DNA of 15,117 bases from CAIVAT01 sp037128705 (lineage in GTDB: Bacteria; Bacteroidota; Bacteroidia; Bacteroidales; FEN-979). Each line of letters opens with the position of its first letter. The stretch's first letter is position 1. This document shows, piece by piece, positions 1 through 7,431 of the stretch. The stretch covers positions 1-15,117 of the forward strand of contig JBAXVX010000050.1 of assembly GCA_037128705.1 (NCBI GenBank). The letters are read 5' to 3'. Under the pieces are notes generated by a model. It was not told the DNA's origin. It made no database searches and saw only the letters and a list, made by a program, of their open reading frames with translations. A program made the position numbers and the translations under genes.

Positions 1-1441
1 TTGGAACTTTCCGGTCGGAAAATGGCCGGTAATCACTTCCTGAAGCGCCGGTCACGTCCCAGAGTTCAAGAACAAACGGATGCGCAAGTTTTGAATTTAC
101 ATTTTTTGCGAGGGATCTCAGATCTTCATTTACAGTCATAGTTCCGATGCTAAGTCCTATCCTTCCCGTGTCTTCCGGAGCACTCCGAGAAATCATATCC
201 ATGTTGATGACCAGGGAAACCTGCCTTGGAACCAGCCGTGAATGCATGGCAAACCAGGTGCTCCCCAGCTTTCCTCTCTCCTCCCCGATCCAGGCGGCAA
301 AAATGATATTACACGGGGGTTTTCCGGGATGAGAAGACCATGCCTTAGCCAGGGCGAGCATTCCCGCCACACCGGAAGCGTTGTCATCAGCCCCGTTGAA
401 CACCTGGCCTTTCCTTACACCCAAATGATCATAATGCCCCCCGATGATGATGTTCCTCGTTGTGTCAATGCCCTGGATCATTCCAATGACATTCCGGATC
501 ATCACCTCTTCGGATCTGACAGCAACCGAAAACCTGAGTTTTTTGTCCTGCATGGAGCGGGAGGCAGTCAAAAGGTCGCTGGCTGCCTTTTTTTCAAATC
601 CCGACAGGTCGATCCCGGTACCATCCAGGAGCTGCAAAATTGCATCTGCTCCCAGGGTGAAACAGGGTATTTTCAGCTTCCCGGTATCGCCGGGTAAATA
701 ATGACGAAAATTTTCATCCTCTCTGTCTCCGGAAGTGGGTTCATTTATTTTGCTGTTCAAAACATGGGGGTCGATAAAAACCACAGCTGCCGCTCCGTGT
801 CTTTCTGCAAGTTTGAGTTTCTTCCTGATGGTCGCGTAGTCATCCTCAAAGGATCTGCCCAGCTTTTTCCAGGCCAGCGAGGTAGTATCCGCGTGACCGG
901 GATACCCATCGACAACCACGACGACCTTGTTTCTGACATCAGTACCCGTGTAATCATTATAACCCTTGGCCGGGGCTTCAATTCCGTAACCGGCAAATAC
1001 AACAGCTGCCTCAGCTTCCCTGCCGAAGGGAACGGGGTCAACGATAAAATCAGTACCGGGAGCGAACATGATTACAGGTTCTCCCTTTTCAGCATCCCTG
1101 ATCAATTCAAGGGAAGATTTTTCAACATGGCATCGGACCATTTTAAAACTCTGAAAAAAGGTCTGAGCTGGTTTTTCAGGAGATCCCTGGCTGCTCTTTA
1201 TTTCCAGGTCACCGGATGGCATTAAACCACTGAGTTGCATCATCGAAGCTATATAGTCTGCCGCCATTGAAGCGCCCCGCGTACCCGTTTCACGACCCTC
1301 CATCCAGTCGGAGGAGAGGAATGAAAGGATCCCTTCAAAATCATGCTTTACAGGAGCAGGAACAGGGCTGGAGGTGGTCTGTGCCTGAATGGTTAACGAT
1401 GAAAACCATAGAAAAAATAACAAGAGGAAGGATCTGCACAT
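1..1441 (-). CDS. Secreted M28-family zinc aminopeptidase with PA-type insert (3' end beyond window)
   Basis: The minus-strand frame is open from an ATG at 1441 to the left edge (480 codons), so the C-terminus is missing. Residues 1-20 form a signal peptide (MCRSFLLLFFLWF... ending TIQA|Q). Residues ~36-66 carry the M28 lead-in (FLSSDWMEGRETGTRG). A PA-like insert spans ~140-270 and begins around VVFAGYG. The catalytic zinc domain follows: GGHYDHLG with His336 and Asp338, NGADDNASG with the bridging Asp352, IGEERG with the Glu387/Glu388 pair, and NMDMISR with Asp415. These are the expected ligands of a co-catalytic di-zinc exopeptidase. The last His ligand should lie just past position 1. It probably trims N-terminal residues from peptides in the periplasm or outside the cell. 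It is divergent from the transporter at 1625, which might take up the products; that link is inference. Family assignment is firm, substrate unknown. Confidence 0.93.
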   Translation of the reverse strand, partial: MCRSFLLLFFLWFSSLTIQAQTTSSPVPAPVKHDFEGILSFLSSDWMEGRETGTRGASMAADYIASMMQLSGLMPSGDLEIKSSQGSPEKPAQTFFQSFKMVRCHVEKSSLELIRDAEKGEPVIMFAPGTDFIVDPVPFGREAEAAVVFAGYGIEAPAKGYNDYTGTDVRNKVVVVVDGYPGHADTTSLAWKKLGRSFEDDYATIRKKLKLAERHGAAAVVFIDPHVLNSKINEPTSGDREDENFRHYLPGDTGKLKIPCFTLGADAILQLLDGTGIDLSGFEKKAASDLLTASRSMQDKKLRFSVAVRSEEVMIRNVIGMIQGIDTTRNIIIGGHYDHLGVRKGQVFNGADDNASGVAGMLALAKAWSSHPGKPPCNIIFAAWIGEERGKLGSTWFAMHSRLVPRQVSLVINMDMISRSAPEDTGRIGLSIGTMTVNEDLRSLAKNVNSKLAHPFVLELWDVTGASGSDYRPFSDRKVP

Positions 1442-1522
1442 TATACAAGATGATTGTGGATCGGAATGGATGCCATGACCTGCATGCAAGGACTTAATTT
1501 ACAGGTTTGACTTCCGTTAATG

Positions 1523-1530
1523 CAAATATA
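1523..1530 (-). promoter_or_regulatory. Possible Bacteroidota -7 box for the M28 peptidase
   Basis: The minus strand reads TATATTTG here, matching the Bacteroidota -7 consensus TAnnTTTG, 81 bases before the peptidase ATG. I see no TTTG -33 box at the usual ~19-base spacing, so this is a motif match only. Confidence 0.35.
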
Positions 1531-1581
1531 ACTATATCCAAATAAACTATTACCTCTCAACATGGAAAGTAAAAATTAAGA

Positions 1582-1589
1582 TAAATTTG
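1582..1589 (+). promoter_or_regulatory. Possible Bacteroidota -7 box for the YfcC-like transporter
   Basis: TAAATTTG matches TAnnTTTG and lies 35 bases before the transporter ATG at 1625, a sensible distance for a short leader. No clear -33 element is visible. Confidence 0.4.
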
Positions 1590-1624
1590 CGCCAGCTTCC
1601 TTCACCTTTTTAGCAATCCGGAAC

Positions 1625-3016
1625 ATGGAAAAGAAAAAGATGCCGCACACACTGATCATTATAGCTGTTATCCTGATCCTTTTTCTGATTCTGACCTGGA
1701 TCATCCCGTCAGGGCAGTTTGATCGTCAGGATTATCACGGCAGGCTGGTTGTGGTTCCTGGAACCTACCACAAGGTTGACCCGCACCCCCAGGGATTTAT
1801 AGAGCTGTTCACAGCACCCATCAAAGGCATGATGTCGGCATCACAGATCATAGCCCTGGTGCTGCTTATCGGTGGTGCATTCGGGATCGTCAGCAAAACG
1901 GGAGCAATCAATTCCGGGCTGGCCCGTGTCCTTGAGGCTACGCGTAAAAATCCGGCCATCAAGAGATTCATCATTCCCATAATCATGTTCCTTTTTTCAT
2001 TGGGCGGCGCTTCATTCGGCATGGCTGAAGAGGTCATGGTCTTTGTCCTGATCACCATCCCGCTGGCTATGGCCATGGGGTATGATTCACTTACAGGAAT
2101 CGCCATGCCCTTTCTGGGGGCTGCATCAGGTTTTGCAGGTGCATTCAGCAACCCTTTCACCATTGGCATCGCCCAGGGCATCTCGGAGATCCCCATATTC
2201 AGCGGCTGGGAATACCGTATCGTGGTCTGGCTTGTGCTTATGACCACCGCCATTATCTTTGTCATGCTCTATGCACGGAGGATCGAAAAGAACCCGGAAA
2301 AAAGCCTGGTTTATGAGATTGACCAAAAAAGAGATCATAAAGACTATCATTCTGCCGAAGATCTTGCCTTAACATTGAAAAGAAAGCTGGTACTGATCAT
2401 CTTCTTTTCCTCCATCGTGATGCTCATCGTCGGAGTCAATCTCTGGGACTGGTATATCAATGAAATTGCCGGATTGTTCGTGTTTATGGGAGTCCTTACG
2501 GCATTGGTTTACCGGCTGAATTCCCATGTTACTGTGGCTGCTTTTCTCGATGGGGCCCGCGACATGATGACTGCGGCTTTCGTCATCGGTCTTACCCGCG
2601 GGATGCTGATCATTGCCACTGATGGAAAGATCATTGACACCATTCTTGCAGGTATTGCAGGAACCATGGATCAGTTCCCCAAGGTTGTTTCAGTTCAAAT
2701 GATGTTCGTATTCCAGGGCTTTATGAATTTCTTTGTTCCATCAGGTTCGGGCCAGGCTGCCCTGACCATGCCCCTGATGGCACCCCTGGCCGATCTGATC
2801 GGTATCACCCGCCAAACAGCCGTCCTGGCTTTCCAGCTTGGAGACGGGCTATTTACCAGCATTTTTCCGACCAGCGGTGTAACCATGGGAATCCTGGCCA
2901 TCGGGAAAATTCCTTATGATAAATGGGTCAGGTTTATGCTGCCTTTGTCACTTATTTTCCTGATCCTGGGATGTCTGCTGCTGATTCCTCCTGTTCTTTT
3001 ATTTGACTATCATTGA
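1625..3016 (+). CDS. YfcC/DcuC-family inner-membrane transporter
   Basis: This is a 463-aa polytopic membrane protein. It starts with a short Lys-rich cytoplasmic tip (MEKKKMPH) followed by a first hydrophobic helix and the motif WIIPSGQFDR, typical of the YfcC branch of the DcuC superfamily. Around a dozen hydrophobic segments follow. A Gly/Ala/Pro-rich stretch at ~125-190 contains SLGGASFGMAEE and GAASGFAGAFSNPFTIGIAQ, and a second at ~365-420 contains FFVPSGSGQAALTMPLM and FPTSGVTMG; these paired re-entrant-like motifs are characteristic of the family. A charged cytoplasmic loop lies at ~218-255. YfcC members are usually called basic amino-acid or C4-dicarboxylate carriers, but few have been tested, so the substrate is open. 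E. coli YfcC is slightly longer (~506 aa). The gene is monocistronic as far as visible, divergent from the M28 peptidase and convergent with the regulator at 3063. Confidence 0.9.
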   Translation: MEKKKMPHTLIIIAVILILFLILTWIIPSGQFDRQDYHGRLVVVPGTYHKVDPHPQGFIELFTAPIKGMMSASQIIALVLLIGGAFGIVSKTGAINSGLARVLEATRKNPAIKRFIIPIIMFLFSLGGASFGMAEEVMVFVLITIPLAMAMGYDSLTGIAMPFLGAASGFAGAFSNPFTIGIAQGISEIPIFSGWEYRIVVWLVLMTTAIIFVMLYARRIEKNPEKSLVYEIDQKRDHKDYHSAEDLALTLKRKLVLIIFFSSIVMLIVGVNLWDWYINEIAGLFVFMGVLTALVYRLNSHVTVAAFLDGARDMMTAAFVIGLTRGMLIIATDGKIIDTILAGIAGTMDQFPKVVSVQMMFVFQGFMNFFVPSGSGQAALTMPLMAPLADLIGITRQTAVLAFQLGDGLFTSIFPTSGVTMGILAIGKIPYDKWVRFMLPLSLIFLILGCLLLIPPVLLFDYH

Positions 3017-3026
3017 GCGGTATACC

Positions 3027-3044
3027 GGCGGAGGAATATCCGCC
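3027..3044. terminator. Hairpin between convergent genes
   Basis: GGCGGA and TCCGCC pair as a perfect 6-bp GC-rich stem around the loop GGAATA, in the 46-base gap between the transporter stop and the regulator stop. No T-run follows directly, so termination is plausible but unproven. Confidence 0.45.
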
Positions 3045-3062
3045 CTCCCGAAAACGTGGATT

Positions 3063-3455
3063 TTAAAGTAGTTTGTTCTGCTGGGCAATTTTAACCGCGT
3101 CAAGCTTATTATGCACCTGTAATTTCAGGTAGATATTCTCGATATGTTTGCTTACTGTTTTTGAGCTTATGAACAGCTTGGCGGCTATGCTCTGGTAGCT
3201 GTTTCCGGTCGATATCTGCTGAAGAATCTCAAGTTCCCGTTTTGTCAGGTCAAACTCGATATTCCCCTGCTCCGGCATTGCACTTTTCCCCCTGATGATC
3301 TGAAGTGTTTTGTTTGCAATGGCAGGCGACATAGGAGCGCCTCCTTCAAAGGCTTCATTCAGAGCTTCAAGTATTCTGCCCGGCTTTTCGTCCTTTAAAA
3401 GATAACCGGTCGCCCCGGCAAGATGAGGATTGTCTTCGGCTAAAGCGACCTTCAT
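3063..3455 (-). CDS. LuxR-type DNA-binding regulator with receiver domain almost wholly deleted
   Basis: The 130-aa frame is a NarL/FixJ response regulator with its middle missing. Residues 1-12 (MKVALAEDNPHL) are the first strand and acidic pocket of a receiver. Residue 13 onward (AGATGYLLKDEKPGRILEAL) is the receiver's last strand and helix, including the conserved Lys21. Roughly 90 residues that should lie between them, including the phospho-accepting Asp and the switch Thr/Ser, are absent, and the junction (near 3419/3420) is in frame. The linker and GerE/LuxR helix-turn-helix (residues ~65-130, LTKRELEILQQISTGNSYQS then FISSKTVSKHIENIY) look intact. The product cannot be phosphorylated in the normal way. 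It could bind DNA constitutively or simply be decaying. Its kinase partner is the fragment just upstream at 3508-3611. Confidence 0.85.
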   Translation of the reverse strand: MKVALAEDNPHLAGATGYLLKDEKPGRILEALNEAFEGGAPMSPAIANKTLQIIRGKSAMPEQGNIEFDLTKRELEILQQISTGNSYQSIAAKLFISSKTVSKHIENIYLKLQVHNKLDAVKIAQQNKLL

Positions 3456-3507
3456 AATGCAAATTTAATAACTGTCAATAACCTCCGGAATAAGGCAATC
3501 ATCGTAT

Positions 3508-3611
3508 TTACAGGGGCAGAATTAGTTTAACCGAGGTCCCATTCCGGGCCGGGATGTAAGCGTCAGTGTTCCGTTCATTTCAAGTGCCCTGTTATGCATA
3601 TTGGACAAGCC
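3508..3611 (-). pseudogene. C-terminal remnant of a NarL-type histidine kinase, frameshifted
   Basis: Read on the minus strand from 3611, the codons give GLSNMHNRALEMNGTLTLTS then RPGMG. This is the G2-box end of the HATPase domain of HPK7-type kinases (consensus GLxNMxxRAxxxxGxxxxxSxPGxG). The frame then runs out at a stop at 3522-3524 after RLN. Adding one base at the C-run 3538-3540 (a G-run on the coding strand) restores GTSVKLILPL and a stop at 3508-3510, exactly how such kinases end. So this is the last ~34 codons of a kinase with a one-base loss. Everything upstream of GLSNM is replaced by the repeat element at 3601-3726. It was presumably co-transcribed with the regulator at 3063-3455. 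Confidence 0.8.
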
Positions 3612-3726
3612 GATGGTTATGACCATCTCAGGCCTTTGTAAATTGACACTCCTACTCATTGATTGTTAAAATGTTGAAGTGATCAGTCAAAATCGGCGAA
3701 TAGGAGTCAGTGTGTCCGGCCTGACC
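3601..3726 (-). mobile_element. IS21-type multi-repeat terminus, copy A (inverted relative to copy B)
   Basis: The minus strand of this stretch aligns with 10892-11016 on the plus strand at about 80% identity by hand, with a single one-base gap. Shared blocks include TCAGGCCGG/ACAGGCCGG, TTCGCCG, ACTTCAAC, AATCAATGA, TAGGAGTG and ATGGTCAwAACCATCGGC. Inside it, units of ~24 bp starting T(G)GTCA recur. Staggered GGTCA/TGACY units are how I remember IS21-family ends, the IstA binding sites. No transposase is visible nearby, so it is a remnant or a solo end. It sits exactly where the histidine-kinase fragment loses its upstream part. The repeat is certain; the IS21 label is inference. Confidence 0.6.
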
Positions 3727-4270
3727 AACACCTGTCACAAAATTAAAGCGTAAAGGTCGGCTATTTTTGTGGTGGCTTATAACCCCGTTAACAAATTGAC
3801 CAAAGCAACTTGTCCTGAAAAAGGACTTTAAGAACACAGACATGAGGTCATGCCATGATTGATTTTGGCTAAGCTCGCAGTAGAAACTCGCATACCAAAG
3901 GCGACTTTGATTGGTAAAGATATATAGGAGAATAATAGTACAATTTGCAACAAGAAACCCATTATGAGAAGGAAACCTGATTGTTGTACACGCGTTTTCG
4001 CGATTACTATACGCGATTTTACTATTAAATATGCAAAACTGGTCTCCGGTTTCTACCGGAAGAATCCTTTTCAACTTTATAAATTTATTATTTAGTGCAT
4101 CAGATTCAGGTGATTAGCTGTCCTGAAAGCCGATTTTACAGCTTGCCTGAATTTTCCGGTACCCCCTTTGTATTGTTTTACAGCTTTATAGATAAACCGG
4201 CTCCGACACATTGAGATGTTGCAGGTTGTCAACTTGAGACCCGAAACTTGAAATCTAAAAATTAATTCCC
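3727..4270. other. Gene-poor AT-rich stretch before lipoprotein 1
   Basis: About 540 bases without a convincing gene. A 140-codon minus-strand frame (3652-4074) runs through it, but it is rich in Phe, Cys and Ser, resembles no family I know, and ends inside the repeat element. A small hairpin (CCGGT-ttct-ACCGG, 4046-4059) is visible. This may be decayed interior of the mobile element or the leader of the lipoprotein gene; I cannot tell which. Confidence 0.4.
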
Positions 4271-6480
4271 ATGAAAACAAAAAACCTACCCGGAAGAATT
4301 GTGCGTTTAGCGATGCTGATGGCGCTGATGCTAATCGTTGTGATTTCCTGCAAGAAAAAGGATGATACGCCAACCCCGCCAACCCCGGGTCCCACACCTC
4401 CAGCCACCCCGGATGTGTTTTCAAACAAACCGCTTCAAATGATGTCGGATTATGAAATTGCCAACCACCTTGATTTCCCGGGGCATATCATTAACAGGTT
4501 TGGAAGAGGCATTGTCGGCGGAGAGGACCCGGAAATACCGAATCCCTTGAAAGCAATTGGAAAAACCCTGTGGGAGGTTCACGATTACATACATACCGAA
4601 AAGCGCTTTGACCAGATCGATGATGGCATAAAGGAGATAGAGGGCCAGATATCGCAATTGCAACAACAAATGGCAGCCCTGGCAGCTCAACTAAGTGTGG
4701 ATGTTTCGGAACTGGAACAGTTCATGACTGGTGGCGTTATTAGTGGCTACATCACGAACATCAACGGAGTGATGGATTCAACAACCCATAATGGTTTTGG
4801 TTACTTTCCGATGGAAGGCCGAAAATACCAGGCAGGCCAGATAACACAGCAGCAGATGAACATCGATACCGGCTATGCCAGAACATTTGCAAACAATGTG
4901 TTTAACAAGGCCAGTGGGTATGACGTCTGTACATGGTCGGAACAATTGAATGCACAGATATGCCCTAATGTCGGAGGTTCTCAAACTAATGCGCTCACAA
5001 CCTATGCAAACCTCCTGCTTCAAAAGGTGACCCCATTGGGGTTAAACGATTCCGCTTCTATGATGAAAGCTTATTTGTTACTGGAAAATTATTTTCTACA
5101 GATAGTCAACTATCAGTTTCAATGTGTTACAGTGTGGTCAAATGCATGCAATTTTTATGACACTTCGGGTTACCAGGCCAATTTATATTACACAGGCACC
5201 TTTCAGAAGAATATTAAGCAGGAGATTGACGCCTATTTCTCTGCCGTTGGGTATCTGGCAATAAACCTGAACGATTATCGGTCAACAGCCAATGCACTTG
5301 CCGATCTCCAGTATGTTCAAACAGGGTTAAAACCCGACAATCTGTTTATCCATATTCTAGCCAGGGCGCAATTCCTTGCCAATCTGTATTATGATGCTCT
5401 GGGTTTAAATTACCCGGTTATGTGCGGTACGGTGATAACACCTAAGAACTACGCAATCGAACATGGTAGTGTTGTTGATAGCATTACCTTTTCTATAGCC
5501 GGGAAAAATCTTTCGTCTACCGCAACTAACACTAAAAATGGAGGAGTCGGATTGGAAGCCAGTTTCCATATACTGCATGGATAACCGGCAGCACTGCAGT
5601 CTGTTCTGCAGACAATCACTGGAATGTATACAGATTCGGGAAAATGGGCATAGCTGATGGCGGCTGGGGGAGTTCGGCTCAAACGATTTTATTGGTTGAT
5701 AATGGCGATGTTAATTATCCCTGGACCCATAAAGTTACTGTTCAGGGTAAAGTAACCCCCTTGTTTTACAATCCTCAAAACCCGGACGAGACTTCGCCTG
5801 TCAAAACAAGTACCTGTACAATGCAGTTCGCATATTTTTCTGCCCGTTGGAACTGGGGTTATCTCTACCTGACTATGACAGGGCCTTACAGTCAGAGGCC
5901 CACGTTGCTTTTCATGGGTAATTTCTCGAACCCTGCTCAACGGCCCCCTGTCATGGGAACGACAGACAAACAGGGAAATTTTTACCAACATTCTACCAGT
6001 GGATTCAATTTACCTTACAGTAATAGCAGCTCGATGAATTATTCGGGGACTACGGTCGGCACAGCTTACTATTACATCCTCGGAGATATGTTGTATGTCA
6101 ACATGGCGGGCAGTGCTAGCAACCTTCCCAATATAGGAGGTGGAACAATGACTATGTACGGAGCATCCAGCATATTTTTCGACAACTATGGAAAATCCGA
6201 TAACTACATGTTATCCAGACTCGGTACAGGTATGAATTTCTTTAATGGTGCGGGTAATTCCTACCAGTCAAACGGTAATATCCTAATAGGGAGAACCGAA
6301 AGTGTTGGAACCTACATTTACTTCACGGGTTCATCAACAATGACAACCGGCACCGATTACCAACCTTCGGTCGAATACATATACAATGCAACAAACATTT
6401 CCGAAGTACCCTTAAATGTTCATGCCAATGCTTTTATGGCAGTTGCATATAATGGCACGTACAATATTTTTCAAAAGTGA
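4271..6480 (+). pseudogene. Lipoprotein 1 of an unrecognised surface-lipoprotein family, split by a frameshift
   Basis: Two open segments, 4271-5584 (437 aa) and an in-phase tail ending at 6480, together match lipoprotein 2 (7432-9657) along its whole length. The first frame reads into a stop at 5582. The second frame gives FPYTAWITGSTAVCSADNHW, which aligns with IPYTYWGAGSTAKCGADNNW in the intact paralogue. The second frame is closed by a stop at 5533, so the shift lies between 5533 and 5581. A one-base loss in the A5 run at 5534-5538 would explain it. The N-terminus has a lipobox (VIS-Cys27) followed by KKKDD, resembling a Bacteroidota surface-export signal, then a Thr/Pro linker. Residues ~95-155 are helical with coiled-coil heptads (FDQIDDGIKEIEGQISQLQQ), more helices follow to ~365, and the back half is Tyr/Gly/Asn-rich. 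Function unknown. A sequencing error cannot be excluded. Confidence 0.8.
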
Positions 6481-6564
6481 AAAGTATTTAACAAGTAATT
6501 AAGTCCACGCTGACTTTGTTTGAAGGTAAGCGGGGCTTATTGACCCTGAACCTGAAAATGAACC

Positions 6565-7362
6565 ATGAAATACCTTCTCCTCATCCTCTGCCTTACTCCG
6601 CTCCTCTCCCTGGCCCAGGAGAGCAAACCGCCGCCGGCTGCCCTCACCGGCGCACAGGTGAATGCCGCCAACAATCCGCTGGCCCGGAATAATTCGATTG
6701 GTTTTCAGAACTACTATGCCCCTTCATTGTACGGGGCGCCGGGATGCTCCTTCAACTCCTTCATGATCCGCCCAGTGGTGGTAACGCCACACATGATCTT
6801 CAGAGCAACCATTCCGGTGAATACACTGCCGCCAACTGCCACAGGCAATGATGCGGTATCGGGTTTAAGCGACATCAATATGTTCGTGGCGTTTTTACTT
6901 ACGAAACCCACGTCATCCATCGACTTTGGCATCGGGCCGCAACTCTCTTTCCCGACAGCCAGCCGGCCGGAACTTGGCACAGAGAAATGGCAGGCGGGGC
7001 TGGCGGCTGTAATTGTAAAACTGGGTGAGACTTACCTGCTGGGGAGCCTGCTCACCTGGCAGATGTCGTATGCAGGGACTACAACCCGCAGCGAAACCAG
7101 TCAGCTTGATTTCCAGCCTTTCTACGTTTTCCAGATCGGGAAAGGGTTTACCCTCAAAGGTACCGCCATCTGGAATTTCGACCTGGTAAACGGAACCTAT
7201 ACCATTCCCTTCGGCCTCGGTATAGGGAAAGTGATCCTGATCAACCACACAGTAATTTCAATAGGTCTGGAACCCCAATACACCGTGTTTCATTACGGTG
7301 TTGGTGAACCCGAATTTCAGCTTTTTGCAGGATTAAGCATCCAGTTCCCGCAAAGGAAATAG
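6565..7362 (+). CDS. Outer-membrane beta-barrel-like protein (MetA/phenol-degradation transporter-like)
   Basis: A 265-aa exported protein. Residues 1-17 are a classic signal peptide (MKYLLLILCLTPLLSLA|Q). The mature part begins with ANNPLARNNSIGFQNYYAPS and continues as alternating hydrophobic strands with the landmarks GLSDINMF, GIGPQLSFPTA, GTEKWQAG, WQMSYAG, QPFYVFQIGKGF, YTIPFGLGIGKV, EPQYTV and a final strand ending in an aromatic (LSIQF) near the C-terminus. This pattern is shared by a widespread Gram-negative family resembling the PF13557 barrels, sometimes misnamed 'neuromedin U'. Members are thought to sit in the outer membrane; cargo is unknown. It lies 84 bases after lipoprotein 1 and 69 bases before lipoprotein 2 on the same strand, so it may be co-transcribed with them. 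A role as their outer-membrane partner is speculation. Confidence 0.75.
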   Translation: MKYLLLILCLTPLLSLAQESKPPPAALTGAQVNAANNPLARNNSIGFQNYYAPSLYGAPGCSFNSFMIRPVVVTPHMIFRATIPVNTLPPTATGNDAVSGLSDINMFVAFLLTKPTSSIDFGIGPQLSFPTASRPELGTEKWQAGLAAVIVKLGETYLLGSLLTWQMSYAGTTTRSETSQLDFQPFYVFQIGKGFTLKGTAIWNFDLVNGTYTIPFGLGIGKVILINHTVISIGLEPQYTVFHYGVGEPEFQLFAGLSIQFPQRK

Positions 7363-7377
7363 AGAAATAGAGAAATA
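7357..7377 (+). repeat. Short tandem octamer AAATAGAG, about 2.6 copies
   Basis: AAATAGAG at 7357-7364 and 7365-7372 plus a partial third copy. It overlaps the stop codon of the barrel gene, so copy-number slippage would leave the protein unchanged. Vaguely similar sequence (AAATAGCGATATAG) precedes the third lipoprotein remnant near 10788. Confidence 0.6.
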
Positions 7378-7431
7378 TTGGAATGGTGAATAAAAGATGA
7401 CATTAAAAATATATTCCTTAATTCAATTTCT

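Noticed and set aside
242..1225. Several plus-strand frames of 85-174 codons
   Set aside because: They lie opposite the M28 peptidase, whose minus-strand frame carries all expected zinc-binding motifs. They are antisense shadows.
3652..4074. 140-codon minus-strand frame
   Set aside because: Its last 24 codons are the mobile-element repeat and the rest has no recognisable motif, with odd Phe/Cys/Ser richness. The element's other copy shows substitutions at all codon positions, so no coding constraint is evident.
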